Origin: a virus
Length of the DNA stretch: 28,362 nucleotides
Virus record (IMG/VR): IMGVR_UViG_3300031963_000729
Location: 1-28,362 of that record
Direction: 5' to 3' (one strand)
Positions 15,882 through 21,721 of the stretch are shown here, piece by piece. A program made the translations under genes and the position numbers. The notes under the pieces are model-generated. The model searched no databases and had not been told where the DNA came from. It saw only the letters and a program-made list of their open reading frames with translations. The first letter of the stretch is position 1. Each line of letters opens with the position of its first letter.

Positions 15882-17478
15882 AGTCTTTGACCTCTGTGTA
15901 TTTTCCATTTTTACGGGTTGCAATCCTAACTGGCTCTTCAATGTTGTGAAACTCAAGCCATTCAAGCGCTTCTTGTGTGCCTGATGGCATAGATTTCTTC
16001 TCCCTTCGCATCCACCAGTTCTCGGCCTTTTGCCTAGCATAGCCAATGTGACTGAAACAAACCCATTCAGTTGCAACCCGAAGCAGGCCAGCGTAGTAGT
16101 CAACCCTCAATGAATCTGGCTTGCCTTCCTTTCGGTGCAGGCCGTAGTCAACTCGGGTCACATCGTGCCAAATCAGTTCTGAGATGCTTGCCTGATTCGA
16201 CAAGAGCGCTGCCAATGAAATCTTGGCATCAAGTGGTTTGGCCTCTTCCTCTCGGATTTGACCACCGCAATGAATGCAAATGAGAGCTGCGGGGGCGTTG
16301 CGTTCACCGCAATCTGGGCAGATGCTGTAGGGTGCTTCCTGAGTGCCTGACCTCTTCTTAGCCCTGCCTTGGATCGTATCCACTGGCCCCAAGCGCTCAA
16401 CTGTGTCGGTGAAGTCAAGCACCAGGCAATCGGTCTTGCCGTCTGCAATGCGAGTGCCTCGCCCCATCCCTTGCACATAAAGCACTGGCGACCTCGTTGG
16501 CCTGCACCAAATAATGCAGTCAACGTCCGGCACATCAAAGCCAACCGACAAAGCCAAGACAGTGACCAAGCAGTGAATCTGATGCTCCTTGAACTGGCGA
16601 ATCAGGTCTTCGCGCTCTTGTTTGGGGGTTTCGCCGCAGACCACCGCGCTGACAATGCCAAGGGAATTTAGCTTGTCTGCAAGGCTTTCAGCGTTTTTGA
16701 CACTCGGTGTAAAGGCAATCCATTTCTTGCGCTCTGAGGCGATTTTGGAGGCTTCTGCGGCTACTTTGGAAAGGTATTTTTCAACCTCGCGGGAAAGTTC
16801 GCCAATCTTATAGTCTCCATTGGCTATTCCAACGTGGCTTGCATCAATGCGGGTTTCAATGCGGTCTGGTGGGACAAGCGGGGCAATGAACTTGGCATCA
16901 AGCAATTCGCGCATAGAGACTCGGCTTGCAATGCCTGTGAACAATGGCTCATCGCCATCAGTCAGCCAAACACCATTGCCCCTAAAAGGCGTGGCGGTCA
17001 TGCCAACAGTCCTGAATTCGCAAAGTTCACCCAACTTAGACAAGAAGTTGCGGTACATCCCTGCATCGCCTGCCTTCTGGCTCACCAGATGAGCCTCATC
17101 AATCACCACGGCTTTGATGTTGCCAAGCAGGTGGGATGCCTTGTGGATGCTGCCAATGGTGGCAACAATTACATCGGCGTTGTACTTCTTTGTTCCAAGA
17201 CTAGCGCTGACAAAACCAACGCTGATGTTGGGCGGTAATAAGGCTCTGAGTTTGGCCGCATTCTGCTCGGCCAGTTCCTTGGACGGAACTAGCACCACAG
17301 TGCGCGGGTGGAAAAGAGGCCATTGATCCCACATTTGGCGCACAATCTCGGCGCAGATCACCGACTTGCCTGCGGCGGTGGGTAACACTAGCAAGGGGAT
17401 GTCGTGATCCTCTTGGTGCTTTGTCCACCATGCAAATAGGTCTGTGACTGCGCGAGACTGATACTCACGTAGGATCAA
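15790..17478 (-). CDS. SF2 DEAH-type helicase with C-terminal zinc ribbon
   Basis: A TTG at 17478 is chosen as start: AGGAG lies seven bases upstream, and the protein then opens MILREYQSRAVTDLF, the normal opening of this family. A longer in-frame ATG at 17619 would run back through a conserved upstream gene. Of 562 residues, motif I is LPTAAGKS (K38), motif II DEAH (127-130), motif III TAT (161-163) and motif VI QGMGRGTR. A zinc ribbon (CPDCGERNAPAALICIHCG) follows, then a C-terminal domain. It is likely an ATP-driven DNA translocase or annealing helicase acting with the nuclease and recombinase upstream. The gene overlaps the previous stop by 14 bases. Confidence 0.85.
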   Translation of the reverse strand: MILREYQSRAVTDLFAWWTKHQEDHDIPLLVLPTAAGKSVICAEIVRQMWDQWPLFHPRTVVLVPSKELAEQNAAKLRALLPPNISVGFVSASLGTKKYNADVIVATIGSIHKASHLLGNIKAVVIDEAHLVSQKAGDAGMYRNFLSKLGELCEFRTVGMTATPFRGNGVWLTDGDEPLFTGIASRVSMRELLDAKFIAPLVPPDRIETRIDASHVGIANGDYKIGELSREVEKYLSKVAAEASKIASERKKWIAFTPSVKNAESLADKLNSLGIVSAVVCGETPKQEREDLIRQFKEHQIHCLVTVLALSVGFDVPDVDCIIWCRPTRSPVLYVQGMGRGTRIADGKTDCLVLDFTDTVERLGPVDTIQGRAKKRSGTQEAPYSICPDCGERNAPAALICIHCGGQIREEEAKPLDAKISLAALLSNQASISELIWHDVTRVDYGLHRKEGKPDSLRVDYYAGLLRVATEWVCFSHIGYARQKAENWWMRREKKSMPSGTQEALEWLEFHNIEEPVRIATRKNGKYTEVKDYEFNRNKRNQEAFGQPDQTDQHHPSQLPTV

Positions 17479-17653
17479 AGTCGCTCTCCTCAAGCATGGC
17501 ATCTGCAATTGCATACGCCCTTTGTGCAATCTTTGAAGGATCATGCCACCATTTGTAGTCACTATCGTGCGCTCCTTGTTCGAGATCGCCAGCAAGAGCT
17601 TGCCCTGCAAAGTAGTCACGCAATGTAATTTTGTTAATTGATGGTGTTTTCAT
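17465..17653 (-). CDS. 62-residue DYFAGQAL-type phage protein
   Basis: The sequence is MKTPSINKITLRDYFAGQAL, then a short variable loop and AQRAYAIADAMLEESDF. The pair DYFAGQAL...AYAIADAML is a widespread hallmark of small phage and prophage proteins of unknown function, usually in early operons. It is helical, acidic and soluble. It starts in an ATGA overlap with the nuclease gene and ends inside the start region of the helicase. Confidence 0.75.
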   Translation of the reverse strand: MKTPSINKITLRDYFAGQALAGDLEQGAHDSDYKWWHDPSKIAQRAYAIADAMLEESDFDPT

Positions 17654-18738
17654 ACAAACCTCGCATTGTGCTGTTTACGTAAATCAAGGGCAAACTCATC
17701 CACCAAGGCGGTCTTGTCTGTGCAGGCATGAATTTCAGCACTGCTGATGTGATCGGGGTTCTTATCTGGATCGCCATTGACAAACTGCTTGCCTTCTGGC
17801 GTCTTGTAAACCACATTATCATTTTGATCAAGGTCAACTGGATGACCTGTTTTGGCAAGCAAGATGGGGATGTAGCGGTGATCATTGCAACCTTTGCGCT
17901 GCATTCCTTCTGACAAGACTGTGCTATGGGAGGCGCATGACCAAACTGCATTGCCATCCAGTTCAGGCGTGGCATGAACGCATGAACGGCAGGTTGGGGC
18001 AGGAACGTCTGTGCCGTGGCAAATGGCGTGATAGTCGCAGAACTTGCACTCAAACCAAGTGGGGTCAGTAGAAACCCCAACTGGTGGCTCGGGTGCGGTA
18101 ATCACAGCCATTGCCTTGTTGATGATCTCCTGCGCTTCGCACTTGTCGTACTCCAAGCGCTCGGTGTAGATGTCATCGTTGTCTTTGTTGACCACAAAGT
18201 AAAGCGCACGATGGCAACCATCTTCCCCAAACTGATCGATTGACCACTTCATGTATATTTGCATCTGCGCGTAGTGTTCGGGCTTGGCTTTCTTTACGCC
18301 AAATTTCTGCATTTCTTTGAACATTTTGTCAGATGCGGTCTTGATCTCTAGCAGGTGCGGAGACTTCGGCGCTTGTGGCAGGCCCGTGATGATGCCATCA
18401 GCATTGCCCTGAAAGTGGTGGCCTGTGGCGGGTTCTGTGAATGACCACTGTCTGCCAGTTGCAGGGTTGATTTGGTAAACAGTGCAGCCAATGCTAGACA
18501 AGTCTGCATAAACTCTAGGCTCTTGCAGGTGACCAGACTGAAACACTCGGTACAGGCGACCAGAGAACTCGGCAGGCTTTGACCACCGGAAAGAGTACCA
18601 GTGCTGGCGCAGGCAGGGTTTGCCAATCGCCGAAGCACCAAGGTAAGAGCGCTGAGATTCCGAGCCAAACTTTGCCTTGTAATGGGCAAAGATGGCGTCG
18701 GCCACAGGATCAGTAACTGATTGTGGAAGTAAAGCCAT
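17650..18738 (-). CDS. Cas4/RecB-like PD-(D/E)XK nuclease
   Basis: This 362-residue protein has the nuclease core with D114 (GNADGII), E131-I-K133 (LLEIKTAS) and Q158 (EHYAQMQIY). C42 (GKPCLRQHW) together with C231, C234 and C240 (CKFCDYHAIC) gives the one-plus-three cysteine pattern of an Fe-S cluster, as in Cas4 and AddB. A second cluster (C250, C253, C268, C284, then DHRYIPI) forms a separate C-terminal metal-binding module not found in minimal Cas4. It likely resects DNA ends to feed the pairing ATPase two genes upstream. It overlaps DUF669 by one base (TAATG) and the next gene by four. Confidence 0.85.
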   Translation of the reverse strand: MALLPQSVTDPVADAIFAHYKAKFGSESQRSYLGASAIGKPCLRQHWYSFRWSKPAEFSGRLYRVFQSGHLQEPRVYADLSSIGCTVYQINPATGRQWSFTEPATGHHFQGNADGIITGLPQAPKSPHLLEIKTASDKMFKEMQKFGVKKAKPEHYAQMQIYMKWSIDQFGEDGCHRALYFVVNKDNDDIYTERLEYDKCEAQEIINKAMAVITAPEPPVGVSTDPTWFECKFCDYHAICHGTDVPAPTCRSCVHATPELDGNAVWSCASHSTVLSEGMQRKGCNDHRYIPILLAKTGHPVDLDQNDNVVYKTPEGKQFVNGDPDKNPDHISSAEIHACTDKTALVDEFALDLRKQHNARFV

Positions 18739-19250
18739 TATTTTCTAGCCCAAGCAGGTGCTTTAGACTTGGCGGCCTCTTGCTCTGGTGTCGGCCATGC
18801 AGGGGTGTCGGCAACAGGCGCAGGGGTTGGTGCAGGAGCTGGTGCGCTGATACCACCGCCTGCGGCTTCATAGCCCTTGATGTTGTTGCTTGCCTTGTAC
18901 TGCCCAACAGCTTCGCGCACAGTCACATTGATGCGAACTGGCTTGAAGTGCAGGGCGGCAGTGTCCATCAACTTGATGACGTTCACGGCGTGGCAAAGCG
19001 CTGACAACTGGCTTTGTGCAATCCTTTGGGTGTCTTCGTTGCTGTGACGAATGTTAAGGTTCTCCCAAACCTTACGGCCTTTGAACTGGCCATCAATGAT
19101 CTCAAATGTCAGCTTCAAGCCTTCGCCGTTGCCAGACTTCAAGGGCTGCACATCAGATTCGGTGATGTGAGCCAAATAAGTTCCGGCAGGCAGTGGGCCT
19201 GTAGATGCTTGGGGGGCGACTTGGGATGCGTCAAAATTAAACTGAGCCAT
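18738..19250 (-). CDS. DUF669-type ssDNA-binding protein
   Basis: The product has 170 residues. The body (MAQFNFDASQVAP, PAGTYLAHITESDVQPLKSG, LKLTFEIIDGQFKGRKVWEN) matches the DUF669 family of phage recombination cassettes, thought to be OB-fold single-strand binding proteins. The C terminus is a low-complexity Pro/Ala linker ending PAWARK rather than the acidic tip of cellular SSB. TAGGAAAT precedes the ATG. Its location between the Sak4-like ATPase and the nuclease supports a recombination role. Confidence 0.8.
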   Translation of the reverse strand: MAQFNFDASQVAPQASTGPLPAGTYLAHITESDVQPLKSGNGEGLKLTFEIIDGQFKGRKVWENLNIRHSNEDTQRIAQSQLSALCHAVNVIKLMDTAALHFKPVRINVTVREAVGQYKASNNIKGYEAAGGGISAPAPAPTPAPVADTPAWPTPEQEAAKSKAPAWARK

Positions 19251-19289
19251 GATAAATTTCCTAAAAAGTTAAGTTACGAACTGGGGTGA

Positions 19290-20036
19290 TCAAGACTGCG
19301 CTTGGGTAAGCGCTGCTTGGAATGCCGTCCAGTCAAGCGGCATATTCTGGAGGCCAAAGCGGTTACCACCGCAATGAGCCGGATGGGGTTCAACGTGCAA
19401 GATGCGCTCGCCAGTTGTCGTGGCCTTGGTTTCTTTCTTAGAGAACCCTGCATCTGTCTTGCTTGTGAAGATGCGGTAGCCTGCATAACCAATGACATCT
19501 GCCCACTCTTGGACAAGACCTGCGGCCTTGTCGTGCAGTTTAAGGACATGGCTGTCATAACCCTCGGTCAGAGGGTCTTCTATGCGCTTGATCTTGTCGT
19601 GGGCAATCAAGATGATGCCCATGCCCTTGGCAGAGCGCAAGACTTCTAGGCCAGACAGAAGGTTACGCCATTCCTCGGCGGCGGCCACGTAGCCCTTACC
19701 GAAGCCTGGCTGTTCAATGTTCTTCCAGTTGTTCTGCTTGCACACATACTCTTGGATCATGGGTTCAAGCCAATCAAGCGAGTCAATGAACAAGGTCTGG
19801 AAGTCATGGTCTTTGTTGATCAGAGTGTCGATGGCGGCATAGACCTCGGGCAGGCTAGAAGCCAGTGGGAAGGCGTTAGCGTCTACTGCGTCAGCGCCGT
19901 CTTCGGTCAGGATGCCAATGGCGTTGGGCGACATGGCGGCAAAGGTGGTCTTGCCAATCTTGCCTTGGCCCACCACCACAATCTTGGGTGAGCGTACACG
20001 TTTGGTTTTGGAAATGGAGGATAGATCAAAGGCCAT
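19290..20036 (-). CDS. Sak4-like RecA-fold ATPase (AAA_24), single-strand annealing/pairing
   Basis: The product has 248 residues. Walker A is GQGKIGKTTF (K29), Walker B is TLFIDSLDW (D85), and a third core strand is IILIAHDKIK. An aromatic-containing stretch follows (GYAGYRIFTSK). This is the short RecA/Rad51-like core of phage Sak4 recombinases, without RecA-type N- or C-terminal domains. It should pair or anneal single strands with the DUF669 protein. It begins one base after the preceding stop; 39 bases separate it from DUF669. Confidence 0.82.
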   Translation of the reverse strand: MAFDLSSISKTKRVRSPKIVVVGQGKIGKTTFAAMSPNAIGILTEDGADAVDANAFPLASSLPEVYAAIDTLINKDHDFQTLFIDSLDWLEPMIQEYVCKQNNWKNIEQPGFGKGYVAAAEEWRNLLSGLEVLRSAKGMGIILIAHDKIKRIEDPLTEGYDSHVLKLHDKAAGLVQEWADVIGYAGYRIFTSKTDAGFSKKETKATTTGERILHVEPHPAHCGGNRFGLQNMPLDWTAFQAALTQAQS

Positions 20037-20037
20037 G

Positions 20038-20406
20038 TTAGTCTTTCAGTTCAATGGATGGTTTTGCGGGTTTGCTAGTGATGAACACTGCTGCCTTGTT
20101 GTAGGCGGTAGGGTCAATTTCTGAGAGGGATCGCAGATATGCCAGATTAACTTCAGCTTTCCAGCGAAATGCTCTTTGGGCGTTGTCTGGCAGATCGTCA
20201 AAATCGGCAGATAAACGATCAGTATCTACTGTGCGGTTGAGTTTCCAAGTAATTGAGAACTCCTCATCCTTGTGGATGCCTTCGCCAGATTCGGGCTTGG
20301 CGAATTGTTCTTCAATCAAGCCCTCAATGCGTAGGCGCTCGGCCTTGGCTTCGTTCTCGGCTTGCTTGGCTTTGCGTAGCAGGGTTGCCAGTTCAGAGAT
20401 CGTCAT
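20038..20406 (-). CDS. Conserved phage protein of recombination cassettes (122 aa)
   Basis: The N-terminal half is a charged helix, probably coiled coil (LLRKAKQAENEAKAERLRIEG), followed by a small strand-rich domain (EEFSITWKLNRTVDTDRLSA) and NLAYLRSLSEIDPTAYNKAA. This plan is shared by small phage proteins next to Sak4-type ATPases. The function is unknown; a role as partner of the ATPase is plausible from position alone. It overlaps the upstream gene by 14 bases. Confidence 0.65.
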   Translation of the reverse strand: MTISELATLLRKAKQAENEAKAERLRIEGLIEEQFAKPESGEGIHKDEEFSITWKLNRTVDTDRLSADFDDLPDNAQRAFRWKAEVNLAYLRSLSEIDPTAYNKAAVFITSKPAKPSIELKD

Positions 20407-20668
20407 TTTTATAATCCTCTAGTGCGGTAGTTGTAATGTGGTCAACAAGGCCCTGCAAGAGCAAGTGACCAATGTCTATGTCTGTGCCTTTGATGTAGGC
20501 GCTGACAAGTTCCATAGTTTCGCCATAGTCAGGCTCATTAGGTAAGCCATCGCCGTCAAGTGAGCCAAGTTCTTCGGGGACGTACTCCAAGTGGCAGACC
20601 AGATCGACACCTTCGAGTTCGCAGGCGAACTCAATAATTCCTTGGGGGCAGGCAGGCGTGGGGTTCAT
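20393..20668 (-). CDS. Acidic small protein, unknown (91 aa)
   Basis: The ATG at 20668 has AGGAG six bases upstream. The product contains FACELEGVDLVCHLEYVPEE, then a strongly acidic loop (LGSLDGDGLPNEPDYGE) and a helical end. The overall charge is very negative; a DNA-mimic or a metal-stabilised small protein could look like this, but there is no proof. It starts in an ATGA overlap with a tiny upstream gene. Confidence 0.6.
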   Translation of the reverse strand: MNPTPACPQGIIEFACELEGVDLVCHLEYVPEELGSLDGDGLPNEPDYGETMELVSAYIKGTDIDIGHLLLQGLVDHITTTALEDYKNDDL

Positions 20669-20778
20669 GCGGCTCTCCTACATTGTTTGTTACAAGCTGG
20701 GTTGTGCTTGGACTGACAAACACCAAGAATCTCACAGCGTGTCAGTTTGGGTTTAATGGGTATCCAGACTGTTGTCAT
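20665..20778 (-). CDS. 37-residue Cys-rich basic mini-protein
   Basis: ATG at 20778 gives MTTVWIPIKPKLTRCEILGV, then CQSKHNPACNKQCRRAA. Four cysteines (C15, C21, C29, C33) and a basic end suggest a small metal-binding protein. It is joined to both neighbours by four-base ATGA overlaps, exactly filling an otherwise empty stretch of about 100 bases. That fit is the best evidence for coding. Confidence 0.55.
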   Translation of the reverse strand: MTTVWIPIKPKLTRCEILGVCQSKHNPACNKQCRRAA

Positions 20779-20918
20779 GCTGACCACCATGCAACCAGTA
20801 GGGCTGCCAAGCTGATGCCAATGGCAAGGGCAGTAAGAAGGTCAAGCCCTGCTTCTGCGCGGGCGGTGAGCCTCGCGCTCTTGACTTCGGGGTAGTGGTA
20901 GTGTTTGTGGTGTTTCAT
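20775..20918 (-). CDS. 47-residue His-rich, C-terminally anchored membrane protein
   Basis: ATG at 20918 gives MKHHKHYHYPEVKSARLTAR, then a membrane helix (DLLTALAIGISLAALLVAWW) close to the C terminus. The N terminus is full of histidine, lysine and tyrosine and might bind metal. The topology is tail-anchored. Its stop overlaps the next start (ATGA). The ribosome site is weak, and a GC hairpin lies just upstream. Confidence 0.5.
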   Translation of the reverse strand: MKHHKHYHYPEVKSARLTARAEAGLDLLTALAIGISLAALLVAWWSA

Positions 20919-20928
20919 GTTGTGCTTT

Positions 20929-20945
20929 CGGGGGCTTGCGCCCCG
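20929..20945. other. GC-rich hairpin between first two leftward genes
   Basis: CGGGG at 20929-20933 pairs with CCCCG at 20941-20945 around a seven-base loop. It lies between the stop of the 126-residue gene and the start of the His-rich membrane gene. There is no T tract in the leftward direction, so it is not a typical intrinsic terminator; RNA stability, processing or attenuation after the first gene is possible. Confidence 0.4.
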
Positions 20946-20955
20946 TTTGGTTGGA

Positions 20956-21336
20956 TTAGGCTGCGGCTTTCTCAGCGAACAAGCGCTTGGCTTCTGTGCC
21001 TTGGTAGGCGTATTCGTCAGAGCCATAAGCTGGATCAATTTCTTCCCAAAATGTTGGTGACAAAAACTGACCAGACTTAAGAGCAGTTTCAACACGAATA
21101 GACAAGCGAACTGCTTTGGCTGATGCTTCTTGGCGAAGATCGGGAAAATAAGAATCGCCAGACTCTGGGCAAACAACTTCCTGAGTGCCGTTGAAAGTAG
21201 CTGTGTGACGAAAACGGCGACCTGCCTGGTTCTCAATAACAACGTAATACTGCTCGGCAATGAAGGGCTGACCATCGCAAGAGTAGCCTGCGTTGTAAAG
21301 ATCAGTTGCGACGTGGGCTGTGTAAGATGCGTTCAT
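20956..21336 (-). CDS. First gene of leftward early operon, phage protein of unknown function (126 aa)
   Basis: The ATG at 21336 follows TAGGAAACAAA; a longer in-frame start at 21390 would overlap the likely transcription start and is rejected. The product reads MNASYTAHVATDLYNAGYSC, then EQYYVVIENQAGRRFRHTAT, with a helical second half and DPAYGSDEYAYQGTEAKRLF. It is a compact strand-rich fold of a type seen repeatedly as small early phage proteins. As the first gene after the promoter it should be the most strongly made. The function is unknown; anti-host or regulatory roles are possible. Confidence 0.7.
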   Translation of the reverse strand: MNASYTAHVATDLYNAGYSCDGQPFIAEQYYVVIENQAGRRFRHTATFNGTQEVVCPESGDSYFPDLRQEASAKAVRLSIRVETALKSGQFLSPTFWEEIDPAYGSDEYAYQGTEAKRLFAEKAAA

Positions 21337-21396
21337 TTTGTTTCCTATGGCCTTTCGGCGTGATGGACAGAGAACCAATTTCCCTGCCACGCTTTG

Positions 21397-21495
21397 AATT
21401 CTAGCGAGTTGCTAGATGTTGTCAAGCCCTTTGCTAGAATTATTTGCATAGGTGTTTTCCCTATTGCCAAAAGACTCTATCAATGTGCTAGAGTC
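21397..21495. promoter_or_regulatory. Operator cluster of GCTAGA half-sites in the divergent control region
   Basis: TCTAGC-GAGTT-GCTAGA (21400-21416) is a perfect inverted repeat over the leftward -10 region. GCTAGAATT at 21433-21441 is the inverse of AATTCTAGC at 21397-21405. A further half-site GTGCTAGAG lies at 21485-21493, just before the Cro-like gene start. The arrangement fits a dimeric helix-turn-helix repressor acting on both directions. No convincing rightward promoter was found, so its place is open. Confidence 0.6.
21398..21425 (-). promoter_or_regulatory. Leftward early promoter
   Basis: On the minus strand, TTGACA (21425-21420) is a perfect -35 box. After 16 bases comes TAGAAT (21403-21398), five of six matches to TATAAT. 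Transcription would start near 21391, giving a leader of about 55 bases before the ATG at 21336. The spacer and -10 box are covered by the TCTAGC/GCTAGA operator. Confidence 0.7.
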
Positions 21496-21496
21496 G

Positions 21497-21721
21497 ATGA
21501 CTATGAACACACAAATACCACCAGACGAGCGCCGACAACTGGCAGAAAAAGTTGGCATCAATGAGCAGTATCTCTACCAATGTCTCACTGGCAGGCGAGA
21601 GATGTCAGCCTGGGAGGCTGTCAGAGTGGAGCAGGCCAGTGAAGGGCGGCTTACTCGGCAGATGGTGTGCCAAGGCAGTTGGCAGTCTATTTGGCCTGAG
21701 TTGGTGGAGATCAAAGCATGA
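21497..21721 (+). CDS. Cro/YdaS-like helix-turn-helix regulator
   Basis: ATG at 21497 (or 21503, two codons later) gives about 74 residues; a GTG at 21452 would run through the control region. The HTH is DERRQLAEKVGINEQYLYQC with a recognition helix YLYQCLTGRR, as in YdaS-like and Cro-like proteins. The first position in the rightward operon and the GCTAGAG half-site directly in front of the gene suggest autoregulation. No CI-type partner is seen in the window. It ends in an ATGA overlap with the primase-helicase. Confidence 0.75.
   Translation: MTMNTQIPPDERRQLAEKVGINEQYLYQCLTGRREMSAWEAVRVEQASEGRLTRQMVCQGSWQSIWPELVEIKA

Noticed and set aside
16834-17238. Plus-strand open frames opposite the helicase (16834-17238 and others)
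   Set aside because: They lie fully inside a gene with clear helicase motifs on the other strand and have no domain or start signal.
20929-20945. Intrinsic terminator between the first two leftward genes
   Set aside because: The stem is only five GC pairs and no T tract follows in the leftward direction; kept only as an unexplained hairpin.
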